A stretch of DNA of 64,000 nucleotides from Pseudomonas benzenivorans (lineage in GTDB: Bacteria > Pseudomonadota > Gammaproteobacteria > Pseudomonadales > Pseudomonadaceae): positions 1 through 64,000 of the forward strand of contig NZ_FNCT01000013.1 in NCBI RefSeq assembly GCF_900100495.1. The letters are read 5' to 3'. The notes below the pieces were generated by a model. That model worked only from the letters and a program-made list of their open reading frames with translations. It was not told where the DNA came from and did not search any database. A program made the position numbers and the translations under genes. Of this stretch, positions 14,579-25,020 are shown piece after piece; the stretch's first letter is position 1, and each line of letters starts with the position of its first letter.

Positions 14579-15508
14579 ATGGATCGTCCCCGTTTTCGTG
14601 CCTATTTCCTGCATCCGCGCTTTTGGCTGCTGTGGTCGGGGCTGGGTTTGCTGTGGCTGATCTCGTTGCTGCCCTACCGGCTGTTGAAGCGCCTGGGGCG
14701 CTGGCTGGGGGGCTTGATGTACCACCTGGCGCGTTCGCGCCGGCAGATCGCCGCACGCAACCTGGAGCTGTGCTTTCCTGAACTGTCGGCGGCCGAGCGC
14801 TTGCGGCTGTTGCGCGAGAACTTCGCCTCGACCGGAATGACCTTCTTCGAGATGGCCATCAGCTGGTGGTGGCCGCCGGCGCGCCTGCGCCAGCTGGGAA
14901 GCGTCGAAGGCCTGGAGCATCTGCAGCAGGCCCGGGCGGAGGGCCAGGGGGTGATCCTGATGGCCCTGCATTTCACCACCCTGGAGATGGGCGGCGCCTT
15001 GCTGGCTTTGCAGCATGAGATGTACGGCATGTACCGGGCGCACAAGAATCCGCTGTTCGACTTCATTCAGCGCCGCGGCCGCGAGCAGCGCCTGCTCGGC
15101 GCCATCGAGCGCGACGATGTGCGCGGCATGCTCAAGCTACTGCGCGCCGGCGGCGTGGTCTGGTACGCGCCGGACCAGGACTATGGCGCCCAGCGCAGCA
15201 TCTTCGTGCCGCTGTTCGGTGTGCCGGCGGCGACGGTGACGGCCACCAGCAAGTTTGCCCGCCTCGGTCGGGCGCGGGTGATTCCGTTCACCCAGACCCG
15301 CCTGGCCGATGGCTCCGGCTATAAGGTGGTGGTGCATCCGCCGCTGGCCGACTTCCCCGGCGATAGCGAGGAGGCAGATGGTCTGCGCATCAATCAGTGG
15401 ATCGAGGCGGCGATTCGTCAGCAGCCGGAGCAGTACCTCTGGGCCCATCGGCGCTTCAAGACCCGCCCGCCGGGCGAGGCGAAGCTATATGACAAGCGCC
15501 GCGGCTAG
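14579..15508 (+). CDS. lpxL: Lipid A late acyltransferase (LpxL/HtrB family)
   Basis: The product has 309 residues. The ATG at 14579 is chosen because MDRPRFRAYFLHPRFW is the usual family N-terminus. A single membrane anchor (about 13-35) precedes the acyltransferase domain. The catalytic dyad HX4E is in ALHFTTLEMGG. Other family strings are MYRAHKNPLFDFIQRRGR, VVWYAPDQDYG and PEQYLWAHRRFKTRP. It transfers a secondary acyl chain (laurate or 2-hydroxylaurate in pseudomonads) onto Kdo2-lipid IVA or under-acylated lipid A at the inner membrane. The gene is divergent from minC, as for the HtrB2-type gene of P. aeruginosa. Which acyl position it modifies cannot be told from sequence. Confidence 0.92.
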   Translation: MDRPRFRAYFLHPRFWLLWSGLGLLWLISLLPYRLLKRLGRWLGGLMYHLARSRRQIAARNLELCFPELSAAERLRLLRENFASTGMTFFEMAISWWWPPARLRQLGSVEGLEHLQQARAEGQGVILMALHFTTLEMGGALLALQHEMYGMYRAHKNPLFDFIQRRGREQRLLGAIERDDVRGMLKLLRAGGVVWYAPDQDYGAQRSIFVPLFGVPAATVTATSKFARLGRARVIPFTQTRLADGSGYKVVVHPPLADFPGDSEEADGLRINQWIEAAIRQQPEQYLWAHRRFKTRPPGEAKLYDKRRG

Positions 15509-15626
15509 GCGGCGGCTCGCTCGACTCGAGGGCCTGCCGCCGCATGGCTAGGCTGGCGTAGCGCGCCGCCGGCGCTGGTGGCTGGGAGCGCCTCCTATAC
15601 TAGGCAAAAAGGTTCGGAACCCGTCT

Positions 15627-16829
15627 ATGACGCAAATCGCTCCCTCCAACCAGCCCGTCACCGGGCTGATTCTCTCGGGCGGCGGCGCGCGGGCGGCTTA
15701 TCAGGTGGGGGTGCTGGCGGCGATTGCCGACTTGCTGCCGGATGCCGCGCAGAATCCCTTTCCGGTGATCGTCGGTACCTCGGCCGGCGCCATCAATGCG
15801 GTCGGCCTGGCCTGCGGGGCGCGGCATTTCAGTGAGGCGATCCGTCGCCTGACCGATGTCTGGCAAGGCTTTCATACCCACCAGGTGTACCGCAGCGACT
15901 GGCCGGGCGTGGTGCGCCAGGCGGCCCGTTTCGTCGGCCACAGCCTGCTCGGCCTGGGCGGCGAGGTGCCGGTGGCGCTGCTCGACAGCTCGCCGTTGGC
16001 CGAGCTGTTGCGGCGCGAGCTGGACTTCTCCGGGATCGCCGCCTCGGTTCGCCAGCGCCAGTTGCGGGCGGTGGCGGTGACGGCATTCGGTTACGAGTCC
16101 GGCCAGGCGGTGACCTTCTATCAGGGCCGCGCCACCATCGATCCGTGGTTTCGCCACCGCCGCGTCGGCGTGCCGACCCGTCTGTCGCTGGAGCATCTGC
16201 TGGCCAGCGCCTCGATTCCGCTGATCTTCCCGCCGGTGAAGATCAACCGCGAATACTTCGGCGACGGCGCCATGCGCCAGTCCGCACCGATCAGCCCGGC
16301 CTTGCACCTGGGCGCCACCCGGGTGCTGGTAGTCGGCGTCAGCGGCAACCTGCAGGGCGACCAGGCGAATGCCGCCGTCGTCCGCCCGCAGGCCGTCAAG
16401 CCGCCCAGCCTGGCGCAGATCGGCGGGCACATGCTCAACAGCACCTTTATCGACAGCCTGGAAGGCGACATCGAGCTGCTCGAGCGGCTCAATCTGATGA
16501 GCGGGCTGATTCCCCCCGAGTTGCATCCGCGCGGGCTGGGGCTCAAGCCGGTCGAGGTGCTGGTGATCTCGCCCAGCCAGCCGCTGGATGCGATCGCCGC
16601 GCGCCACCGCCACGAGCTGCCGGCCGTGCTGCGCCTGTTCCTGCGCGGGCCGGGGGCGACCCGGGCCAGCGGCGCCGGGGTGCTCAGCTACCTGCTGTTC
16701 GAGTCGGGCTATTGCAACGAATTGATCGAGCTGGGCTACCAGGATGCGATGGCGAAGCAGGAGGCGTTGAGCGCATTCCTCAGCCTGACCAGCCCGCCGG
16801 TGGCGCAGGGCGCGCCGATCACGGCCTAG
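15627..16829 (+). CDS. Patatin-like phospholipase
   Basis: The 400-residue protein has the full catalytic set of bacterial patatins: the oxyanion glycine loop LILSGGGARAAYQVGV (about 14-29), the nucleophile Ser in GTSAGAINA, and the catalytic Asp in DGAMRQSAP. No signal peptide or autotransporter part is present, so it is probably a cytoplasmic or membrane-peripheral lipid hydrolase rather than a secreted ExoU/PlpD-type toxin. It follows the lipid A acyltransferase by 118 bp on the same strand. A homologous pair is adjacent in P. aeruginosa, so the two may be linked in envelope lipid turnover; the substrate is unknown. Confidence 0.9.
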   Translation: MTQIAPSNQPVTGLILSGGGARAAYQVGVLAAIADLLPDAAQNPFPVIVGTSAGAINAVGLACGARHFSEAIRRLTDVWQGFHTHQVYRSDWPGVVRQAARFVGHSLLGLGGEVPVALLDSSPLAELLRRELDFSGIAASVRQRQLRAVAVTAFGYESGQAVTFYQGRATIDPWFRHRRVGVPTRLSLEHLLASASIPLIFPPVKINREYFGDGAMRQSAPISPALHLGATRVLVVGVSGNLQGDQANAAVVRPQAVKPPSLAQIGGHMLNSTFIDSLEGDIELLERLNLMSGLIPPELHPRGLGLKPVEVLVISPSQPLDAIAARHRHELPAVLRLFLRGPGATRASGAGVLSYLLFESGYCNELIELGYQDAMAKQEALSAFLSLTSPPVAQGAPITA

Positions 16830-17151
16830 GCAGGGCCGCGCAGGCTTCGGCCCGGCTTATGTCGCGGTGGGCCTATGCCCGGCCTGGGCGGCGGTAAGTG
16901 GCGAAAAAACCTGCCGGTCAGCTTGTGGGCAACTTGCAGGTAAATCGCACCGGGCGTGCCCCTGAGTGGCGAACAGCGTTTAAACTGCGCCTTCCCGACG
17001 CTTTCTGTCGCAATTCCGTAAGCGCCGGTTTTCCTCGGGTTGGCGCTATAAGAAGTTGTCGCATGGCGGCAATGCCAGCCCCGGATCAATCCCTACAATC
17101 CCTTTCATCGCCTGCCACCCAATGCAGGTGTTCCTCGTCAGGAGAGTTCCG
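16830..17151. other. Regulatory region upstream of aruC
   Basis: This 322-bp gap has no gene. It contains two ArgR-type half-sites (separate entry) and TATAAG at 17047-17052. The remainder is GC-rich. Confidence 0.5.
17006..17072 (+). promoter_or_regulatory. Two candidate ArgR half-sites upstream of the aru operon
   Basis: TGTCGC followed by eight bases and AA occurs at 17006-17021 and again at 17057-17072, both in the same orientation. This is the half-site pattern reported for Pseudomonas ArgR, TGTCGC-N8-AA. The two are 51 bp apart, wider than a typical adjacent pair, but both match exactly and stand in front of the arginine-induced aru genes. Confidence 0.5.
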
Positions 17152-18372
<1,221 letters not shown>

Positions 18373-18509
18373 CTCGGCAACCCGGCGCACGGATGCGCCG
18401 GGCTCAATCCATGGACGACCGTCTCTAGTGTGCTCCGCGGCGCCAGCCGCGGTTTCTCTGGGCGGCTCTGCGCGAGCGGCTCGGAGCTTTTCTTGAAAGG
18501 AGTGACACC

Positions 18510-19526
18510 ATGCTGGTGATGCGCCCCGCGCAAATGGCCGATCTCGCTGAGGTGCAGCGTCTCGCCGCGGACAGCCCGGTTGGTGTGACTTCACTGCCGG
18601 ACGACGCCGAGCGCTTACGCGACAAGATCGCGGCTTCGGAGGCCTCGTTCGCCGCCGAGGTGAGCTTCAATGGCGAAGAAAGCTACTTCTTCGTCCTCGA
18701 GGACAGCGAAAGCGGGCGCCTGGTCGGCTGCTCCGGCATCGTCGCCTCGGCCGGCTACTCCGAGCCGTTCTACAGCTTCCGCAACGAAACCTTCGTGCAC
18801 AACTCCCGCGAGCTGAAGATCCATAACAAGATCCACGTGCTCTCGCTGTGCCACGACCTCACCGGCAACAGCCTGCTGACCAGTTTCTACGTCGAACGCC
18901 CGCTGGTCGGCAGCGCCTGGTCCGAGCTGAACTCGCGCGGCCGCCTGCTGTTCGTCGCCAACCACCCGGAGCGTTTCGCCGATGCGGTGGTGGTGGAGAT
19001 CGTCGGGCACAGCGACGAAGCCGGTGACTCGCCGTTCTGGGATGCGGTGGGGCGCAACTTCTTCGACATGAACTACGCCGCGGCCGAGCGCCTGTGCGGG
19101 CTGAAGAGCCGCACCTTCCTCGCCGAGCTGATGCCGCATTACCCGATCTACGTGCCGCTGCTGCCGGACGCGGCGCAGGAGGCCATGGGCCAGGTGCACC
19201 CGCGGGCGCAGATCACCTTCGACATCCTGATGCGCGAAGGCTTTGAGACCGACCATTACATCGACATCTTCGACGGCGGCCCGACCCTGCATGCGCGCAC
19301 CTCGGGCATCCGCTCGATCGCCCAGAGCCGCGTGGTGCCGGTCAGGCTCGGCGAGCCGGGCCAGGGCGGGCGCCCGTACCTGGTGAGCAATGGCCAATTG
19401 CAGGATTTCCGCGCCATCGTCGCGGAACTCGATTGGGTCCCTGGCAAGCCGGTCACCCTCAGTGTTGAAGCCGCCGAAGCCCTGGGCGTCGGCGAAGGCG
19501 CCAGTGTGCGTCTGGTCGCGGTTTAA
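18510..19526 (+). CDS. aruF: Arginine/ornithine N-succinyltransferase, first subunit
   Basis: The product has 338 residues of the AstA family. It opens with MLVMRPAQMADLAEVQRLA, and carries VLEDSESGRLVGCSGIVA, SLCHDLTGNSLLTSFYV, SPFWDAVGRNFFDMNYA and FLAELMPHYPIYVPLLP, all counterparts of E. coli AstA. It transfers succinate from succinyl-CoA to arginine or ornithine, the first step of the pathway. Pseudomonas uses two related subunits, AruF and AruG; this is the more divergent one, with a Tyr/Ser-rich substitution of the usual WYNYRVG segment by FYSFRNE. AAAGGAG precedes the ATG. Confidence 0.95.
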   Translation: MLVMRPAQMADLAEVQRLAADSPVGVTSLPDDAERLRDKIAASEASFAAEVSFNGEESYFFVLEDSESGRLVGCSGIVASAGYSEPFYSFRNETFVHNSRELKIHNKIHVLSLCHDLTGNSLLTSFYVERPLVGSAWSELNSRGRLLFVANHPERFADAVVVEIVGHSDEAGDSPFWDAVGRNFFDMNYAAAERLCGLKSRTFLAELMPHYPIYVPLLPDAAQEAMGQVHPRAQITFDILMREGFETDHYIDIFDGGPTLHARTSGIRSIAQSRVVPVRLGEPGQGGRPYLVSNGQLQDFRAIVAELDWVPGKPVTLSVEAAEALGVGEGASVRLVAV

Positions 19527-19535
19527 GGAGCCAGC

Positions 19536-20552
19536 ATGATCGTTCGTCCCGTACGCAGTGCCGACCTTCCGGCCTTGATCGACCTGGCGCGCAGCACCGG
19601 CGCCGGCTTGACCACCCTGCCGGCCAACGAGGAGCGCCTGGCGCACCGCGTCGGCTGGGCGGAGAAGGCCTTCCGCGGCGACGCCGCGCGCGCCGACGCC
19701 GATTACCTGTTCGTCCTCGAGGACGATGCCGGCGCGGTGGTCGGCATCTCCGCGGTGGCCGGTGCGGTCGGCCTGCGCGAGCCCTGGTACAACTACCGGG
19801 TCGGCCTGACCGTCTGCGCCTCCCAGGAGCTGAACATCCACCGGCAGATCCCCACGCTGTTCCTGGCCAACGACCTGACCGGCAACTCCGAGCTGTGCTC
19901 GCTGTTCCTCCGCGCCGACCAGCGCACCGGCTTGAACGGCCGACTGCTGTCCAAGGCGCGTTTCCTGTTCATCGCCGAATTCCGTGAGCTGTTCGGCGAC
20001 AAGGTGATCGCCGAGATGCGCGGCATGTCCGACGAGAGCGGCCGCTCGCCGTTCTGGGAGAGCCTCGGTCGGCACTTCTTCAAGATGGAGTTTTCCCAGG
20101 CCGACTACCTCACCGGGGTCGGCAACAAGGCCTTCATCGCCGAACTGATGCCCAAGTTCCCGCTGTACACCTGCTTTCTCTCGGAAGAGGCGCGGGCGGT
20201 CATCGGCCGCGTCCACCCGGATACCGAGCCGGCGCTGGCCATGCTCAAGGCCGAGGGGTTCAGCTACCAGGGCTATGTCGACATCTTCGACGCCGGCCCG
20301 GCCATCGAGGCGGAAACCGCGAAGATCCGCGCGGTGCAGGCCAGCCAGGCGCTGGTGCTGGCCATCGGCACGCCGGGCGACGACGCCACGCCGTACCTGA
20401 TCCACAACCGCAAGCGCGAGGACTGCCGCATCACCGCGGCGCCGGCGCGCCTGGCGGCCGGCACCCTGGTGGTCGATCCGCTGACCGCCAAGCGCCTGCA
20501 GCTGTCGGCCGGCGACCAGGTGCGCGCGGTGCCGCTGTCGGCTCGCGGCTGA
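19536..20552 (+). CDS. aruG: Arginine/ornithine N-succinyltransferase, second subunit
   Basis: This is the 338-residue partner of the gene upstream and starts nine bases after it. It keeps the standard AstA strings: LTTLPANEERLAHRV, PWYNYRVGLTVCASQELNIH, LFLANDLTGNSELCSLFL, AEMRGMSDESGRSPFWESLG and KAFIAELMPKFPLYTCFLS. It is closer to the single-gene AstA of enterics than AruF is, which suggests AruG keeps the ancestral active site and AruF arose by duplication. Together they form the heteromeric first enzyme of arginine succinylation. Confidence 0.96.
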   Translation: MIVRPVRSADLPALIDLARSTGAGLTTLPANEERLAHRVGWAEKAFRGDAARADADYLFVLEDDAGAVVGISAVAGAVGLREPWYNYRVGLTVCASQELNIHRQIPTLFLANDLTGNSELCSLFLRADQRTGLNGRLLSKARFLFIAEFRELFGDKVIAEMRGMSDESGRSPFWESLGRHFFKMEFSQADYLTGVGNKAFIAELMPKFPLYTCFLSEEARAVIGRVHPDTEPALAMLKAEGFSYQGYVDIFDAGPAIEAETAKIRAVQASQALVLAIGTPGDDATPYLIHNRKREDCRITAAPARLAAGTLVVDPLTAKRLQLSAGDQVRAVPLSARG

Positions 20553-20649
20553 GCCAACCGGATAGCCCGGCGCCGATCCGGGCTGCTCGATCGAATTGAC
20601 CATCCGGTGTCCAGCCGGGTGCTGAATTGCCTTGGAGTGATAAAACAAG

Positions 20650-22113
20650 ATGAGCACTCATTACATTGCCGGTAACTGGCACCTCGGCCAGGGCGAAGCC
20701 CTGGAATCGCTGAACCCGGTCAGCCAGCAGGTGCTGTGGCAGGGCCGCGGCGCCACTGCAGAGCAGGTCGAGGCCGCCGTGCAGGCCGCCCGTGCCGCCT
20801 TCCCGGCTTGGGCGGCGCATTCGCTGGACGGCCGTATCGCCGTGCTGGAGCGCTTCGCCGCCAGCCTCAAGGCCCATGCCGACGAGCTGGCCCGGGCGAT
20901 CGGCGAGGAGACCGGCAAACCGTTGTGGGAGTCGGCCACCGAGGTGACCAGCATGGTCAACAAGGTCACCATCTCCATCCAGAGCTACCGCGAGCGCACC
21001 GGCGAGAAGAGCGGACCGCTGGGCGACGCCACGGCGGTGCTGCGGCACAAGCCGCACGGCGTGGTGGCGGTGTTCGGTCCCTACAACTTTCCCGGCCACC
21101 TGCCCAACGGCCATATCGTGCCGGCGCTGCTGGCCGGCAACGCCGTGGTGTTCAAGCCCAGCGAGCTGACCCCGAAGGTCGCCGAGCTGACGGTCAAGTG
21201 CTGGATCGAGGCCGGCCTGCCGGCGGGGGTGCTCAACCTGGTGCAGGGCGCGCGCGAAACCGGCGTGGCGCTGGCTGGCAATCCGGGCATCGACGGCCTG
21301 TTCTTCACCGGTTCGAGCCGCACCGGCAACCTGCTGCACAACCAGTTCGCCGGCCGCCCGGAGAAGATCCTGGCCCTGGAAATGGGCGGCAACAACCCGC
21401 TGATCGTCGACCAGGTCGCCGACCTCGATGCCGCGGTCTATACGATCGTGCAATCGGCCTTCATCTCCGCCGGCCAGCGCTGCACCTGCGCGCGCCGCCT
21501 GCTGGTGCCGCAGGGCGCCTGGGGCGATGCCCTGCTGGCGCGCTTGGTGCAGGTCGCCGGGCAGATCAGGGTCGGCCGCTACGACGAACAGCCGGCGCCG
21601 TTCATGGGCTCGGTGATTTCCCTGGGCGCCGCCGAGCACCTGCTCAAGGCCCAGCAGCAACTGATCGCCCAGGGCGCCCAGGTGCTGCTGGAAATGACCC
21701 AGCCGCAGCCCGGTGCCGCCTTGCTGACGCCGGGGATCATCGATGTGACGGCGGTCGGCGAGCGTCCGGACGAGGAGTTCTTCGGCCCGCTGCTGCAGGT
21801 GATCCGCTACGCCGATTTCGATGCCGCGATCCTTGAGGCCAACAACACCCAGTTCGGCCTGGCCGCCGGCCTGCTGTCGGATTCCAAGGCGCGCTACGAG
21901 CAATTCTGGCTGCACAGCCGCGCCGGCATCGTCAACTGGAACAAGCAGCTGACCGGAGCGGCGAGTAGCGCGCCGTTCGGCGGCATCGGCGCCTCCGGCA
22001 ACCACCGCGCCAGCGCCTACTACGCCGCCGACTATTGCGCCTATCCGGTGGCCTCGCTGGAGAGTGAAAGCCTGAGCCTGCCCGCAACCCTGACCCCCGG
22101 AGTGAGCCTGTGA
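20650..22113 (+). CDS. aruD: Succinylglutamate semialdehyde dehydrogenase
   Basis: The 487-residue product is an NAD-dependent aldehyde dehydrogenase. The Rossmann loop is in FTGSSRTGNLL, the general-base Glu in LALEMGGNNPLI, and the nucleophile Cys in SAFISAGQRCTCARRLLV. EEFFGPLLQVIRY and VNWNKQLTGAASSAPFGGIG are close to AstD. It oxidises N-succinylglutamate semialdehyde to N-succinylglutamate, the fourth step of the pathway. GGAGTGATAAAACAAG precedes the start. The stop codon overlaps the aruB start codon in TGATG, so the two are probably coupled in translation. Confidence 0.96.
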   Translation: MSTHYIAGNWHLGQGEALESLNPVSQQVLWQGRGATAEQVEAAVQAARAAFPAWAAHSLDGRIAVLERFAASLKAHADELARAIGEETGKPLWESATEVTSMVNKVTISIQSYRERTGEKSGPLGDATAVLRHKPHGVVAVFGPYNFPGHLPNGHIVPALLAGNAVVFKPSELTPKVAELTVKCWIEAGLPAGVLNLVQGARETGVALAGNPGIDGLFFTGSSRTGNLLHNQFAGRPEKILALEMGGNNPLIVDQVADLDAAVYTIVQSAFISAGQRCTCARRLLVPQGAWGDALLARLVQVAGQIRVGRYDEQPAPFMGSVISLGAAEHLLKAQQQLIAQGAQVLLEMTQPQPGAALLTPGIIDVTAVGERPDEEFFGPLLQVIRYADFDAAILEANNTQFGLAAGLLSDSKARYEQFWLHSRAGIVNWNKQLTGAASSAPFGGIGASGNHRASAYYAADYCAYPVASLESESLSLPATLTPGVSL

Positions 22114-23459
22114 TGTCCGCTTATGAAATGAACTTCGACGGTTTGGTCGGCCCGACCCACAACTACGGTGGCCTGTCCTACGGCAACGTCGCGTCGCAGA
22201 GCAACAGCCAGGCCGTTTCCAGCCCGAAACAAGCCGCCAAGCAGGGCCTGGCGAAGATGAAGGCGCTGATGGAGATGGGCTTCAAGCAGGGCGTGCTGGC
22301 CCCGCAGGAGCGTCCGGATGTCGCCGTGCTGCGGCGCCTGGGCTTCACCGGCAGCGACGCCCAGGTGATCCAGCGGGCGGCGAAGGAGGCCATGCCGCTG
22401 CTGGTCGCCAGTTGCTCGGCCTCCAGCATGTGGACGGCCAACGCCTGCACCGTCAGCCCCAGCGCCGACACCGCGGATGGCCGGGTGCACTTCACCGCCG
22501 CCAACCTCAACTGCAAGTTCCACCGCAGCATCGAGCACCCGACCACCAGCCGGGTGCTCGGCGCGATGTTCGCCGACGAGCGGCACTTCGCCCACCATGC
22601 CGCCCTTCCGGCGGTGAGCCAGTTCGGCGACGAAGGCGCGGCCAACCACACGCGCTTCTGCAAGGATTATGGCGAGGCCGGGGTGGAGTTCTTCGTCTAT
22701 GGTCGCAGCGCCTTCGATAGCCGCTACCCGGCACCGCAACGCTACCCGGCGCGGCAGACCCTGGAGGCCTCGCAGGCGGTGGCCCGCTTGCACGGGTTGA
22801 GCGAGGCCGGGGTGGTCTATGCTCAGCAGAACCCGGTGGTGATCGATCAGGGCGTGTTCCACAACGACGTGATCGCGGTGGGTAACGGCGAGGTGCTGTT
22901 CTATCACCAGGACGCCTTCCTCGACACCGACAAGGTACTCGCCGAACTGGGCGACAAGCTCGGCCGGCGCGGCGGCAACTTCCAGGCAGTGTGCGTGCCG
23001 CGTGACGCGGTGACGGTGGAGGATGCGGTGAGGTCCTACCTGTTCAACAGCCAGTTGCTCAGCCGTGCCGACGGCAGCATGCTGCTGATCGTGCCGGAGG
23101 AGTGCCGCAACAACGCCAATGTGTGGAGCTACCTGCAGCAGCTCACCAGCGGCAACGGGCCGATCCGCGCGGTGCAGGTCTTCGACCTCAAGCAGAGCAT
23201 GCAGAACGGCGGTGGCCCGGCCTGCCTGCGCCTGCGCGTGGCGCTCAAGGACAACGAGCTGGAAGCGGTCAATCCTGGGGTGATCATGACCCCGGCGCTG
23301 TACGACAGACTGACTGGCTGGGTCGACAAGCACTACCGCGACCAGCTCAGCGAAAGTGAACTGGCCGATCCGCAGTTGCTGGTCGAATGCCGCGCGGCAT
23401 TGGATGAATTGACCCAGATCCTTAAACTGGGCTCGGTTTATCCCTTCCAATTGGCTTGA
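22113..23459 (+). CDS. aruB: N-succinylarginine dihydrolase
   Basis: The product has 448 residues from the ATG at 22113; the GTG immediately before it (22110) is in frame but the ATG is the coupled start. AstB-family strings run through it: NFDGLVGPTHNYGGLSYGN, SADTADGRVHFTAANLNCKF, HHAALPAVSQFGDEGAANHT, NPVVIDQGVFHNDVIAVGN and NGGGPACLRLRVAL. The Cys in GGPACLR is the catalytic nucleophile known from E. coli AstB. It hydrolyses succinylarginine to succinylornithine, CO2 and ammonia, the second step of the pathway. The end LGSVYPFQLA matches the family length. Confidence 0.96.
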   Translation: MSAYEMNFDGLVGPTHNYGGLSYGNVASQSNSQAVSSPKQAAKQGLAKMKALMEMGFKQGVLAPQERPDVAVLRRLGFTGSDAQVIQRAAKEAMPLLVASCSASSMWTANACTVSPSADTADGRVHFTAANLNCKFHRSIEHPTTSRVLGAMFADERHFAHHAALPAVSQFGDEGAANHTRFCKDYGEAGVEFFVYGRSAFDSRYPAPQRYPARQTLEASQAVARLHGLSEAGVVYAQQNPVVIDQGVFHNDVIAVGNGEVLFYHQDAFLDTDKVLAELGDKLGRRGGNFQAVCVPRDAVTVEDAVRSYLFNSQLLSRADGSMLLIVPEECRNNANVWSYLQQLTSGNGPIRAVQVFDLKQSMQNGGGPACLRLRVALKDNELEAVNPGVIMTPALYDRLTGWVDKHYRDQLSESELADPQLLVECRAALDELTQILKLGSVYPFQLA

Positions 23460-23475
23460 TAGAGAGTCCACCACC

Positions 23476-23763
23476 ATGACCGACGCCCTGCAACTGATCC
23501 TCGAAGATACCGACGGCACCCAGCTGGAAACCTCCTGCACCCGCTTCGCCGTGGTCTGGCAGGGCAAGGAAGTGTGGATCCAGCAGGATGGCCGCGGCCA
23601 GCTGATCATCGGCGTCGACGTGGAGGAGGGCGACAGCGAGTACGCCAACCTGCTGCTGCGGCCGCTAGCCACCAACCTGGTCAGCCTGGAGCTGGAAATG
23701 GAACCGGCCGAACTCGGCGACGACGAAGGTCATGTGCACGGCCCCGACTGCAACCACGATTGA
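23476..23763 (+). CDS. Small conserved protein of the aru operon, function unknown
   Basis: This 95-residue acidic protein lies 16 bp after aruB and 10 bp before aruE, in the place where P. aeruginosa has an uncharacterised ORF (PA0900 as I recall). The body reads as beta-rich (RFAVVWQGKEVWIQQDGRGQ), and the last ten residues HVHGPDCNHD hold three His, a Cys and Asp, which could bind a metal. It has no signal peptide or membrane segment. The context suggests a role linked to the neighbouring zinc-dependent AruE or to the dihydrolase, but this is inference. Confidence 0.85.
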   Translation: MTDALQLILEDTDGTQLETSCTRFAVVWQGKEVWIQQDGRGQLIIGVDVEEGDSEYANLLLRPLATNLVSLELEMEPAELGDDEGHVHGPDCNHD

Positions 23764-23773
23764 GGTAATCGCC

Positions 23774-24784
23774 ATGCTCGCCCTCGGAAAACTGCTCGAA
23801 CTGACCCTGGCCGGCCACGAGCCGGCAGCGAAGATCCAGCTGACCCCCGAGGGCGCACGCCTGCGTTGGTTGGCCGAGGGCGCGCTGGAAGTCACGCCGG
23901 CCCAGGCCCAGGACAACGGCCTGGACCTGCTGCTGTCGGCGGGCATCCATGGCAATGAAACCGCCCCGATCGAATTGCTCGACCGCTTGCTGCGCGGCAT
24001 CGCCCGTGGCGAGCTGAAGCCGCGGACGCGGATTCTGTTCCTGTTCGGCAATCCGGCGGCCATTCGCCGCGGCGAGCGCTTCGTCGAGCAGGACATCAAT
24101 CGCCTGTTCAATGGCCGGCATGAGCAACATACCGGCTTCGAGGCGATGCGCGCCTGCGATCTCGAGCACCTGGCGGCGACCTTCTTCAGCAAGCCCGGGC
24201 GCACGCGCTTGCACTATGACCTGCACACGGCGATCCGTGGTTCGAAGATCGAACAGTTCGCCCTCTACCCCTGGCAGGAGGGGCGAGCGCGCAGCAAGCG
24301 CGAGCTGGCCCGGCTGAATGCCGCGGGTATCGAGGCGGTGCTGCTGCACAACAAGAGCTCGATCACCTTCAGCGCCTATACCTATACCCAGCTCGGCGCC
24401 GAGGCCTTCACCCTGGAACTGGGCAAGGCCCGCGCCTTCGGGCAGAACCAGCAGGTCAACCTGGAGCTGCTCGAGCAACGTCTGCAGCACATCATCGAGG
24501 GTCGCGAGGCCGAGCAGCAGTCCGCCGAGCTGGAGGGCTTGCAGCTGTTCGCCGTGGCGCGGGAAATCATCAAGCACAGCGACGCGTTCCAGATGCACCT
24601 GCCGGCGGACATCGAGAACTTCAGCGAGTTGCCGGTCGGCTACCTGCTCGCCGAAGACCTGGCGGGTACCCGCTGGGTGGTGGAGGAGTCGGGGGCGCGG
24701 ATCATCTTCCCCAACCCCAAGGTGAAGAACGGCCTGCGCGCGGGCATCCTGATCGTGCCCGCCGACGACAGCCATCTGGCCTGA
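23774..24784 (+). CDS. aruE: Succinylglutamate desuccinylase
   Basis: The 336-residue product starts at the ATG at 23774; the earlier in-frame ATG at 23732 lies inside the preceding gene. It is a zinc hydrolase of the AstE/aspartoacylase family: AGIHGNETAPIELLDRLL provides His and Glu ligands and YDLHTAIRG the second His. QDINRLFNGR is the substrate-binding Asn/Arg loop. It splits N-succinylglutamate to succinate and glutamate, the last step of arginine succinylation. This is the last gene of the cluster, followed by a repeat element. Confidence 0.95.
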   Translation: MLALGKLLELTLAGHEPAAKIQLTPEGARLRWLAEGALEVTPAQAQDNGLDLLLSAGIHGNETAPIELLDRLLRGIARGELKPRTRILFLFGNPAAIRRGERFVEQDINRLFNGRHEQHTGFEAMRACDLEHLAATFFSKPGRTRLHYDLHTAIRGSKIEQFALYPWQEGRARSKRELARLNAAGIEAVLLHNKSSITFSAYTYTQLGAEAFTLELGKARAFGQNQQVNLELLEQRLQHIIEGREAEQQSAELEGLQLFAVAREIIKHSDAFQMHLPADIENFSELPVGYLLAEDLAGTRWVVEESGARIIFPNPKVKNGLRAGILIVPADDSHLA

Positions 24785-24805
24785 ACCGCCCCTGGGCTGC
24801 GATGT

Positions 24806-24873
24806 GTAGCCCGGATGCAATCCGCGGAGCGACGGATTTGCCAGCAAATATTCCCGGATTTCATCCGGGCTAC
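24806..24873. repeat. Inverted-repeat element, CCCGGATGCAATCCGG family, copy 3
   Basis: GTAGCCCGGATGCAATCCG at the left is mirrored by CCCGGATTTCATCCGGGCTA at the right. It starts 21 bp after the aruE stop, the same position relative to a gene 3' end as the other copies. A REP-like fragment, TGGGAGCGGACTTGTCTGCG, follows at about 24886-24905. Confidence 0.8.
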
Positions 24874-25020
24874 GGAACTGCTGCTATGGGAGCGGACTTG
24901 TCTGCGAAAGGATCCGGCAGACCGTAATCTGTCCTGTGCCCAATTGCCCTATCTGTACCTTGTTCCCATGCCTGGGGCGCCTTAGCATCGAGGTTTTCGC
25001 CACTTTCAGGGAAGCCTCCA

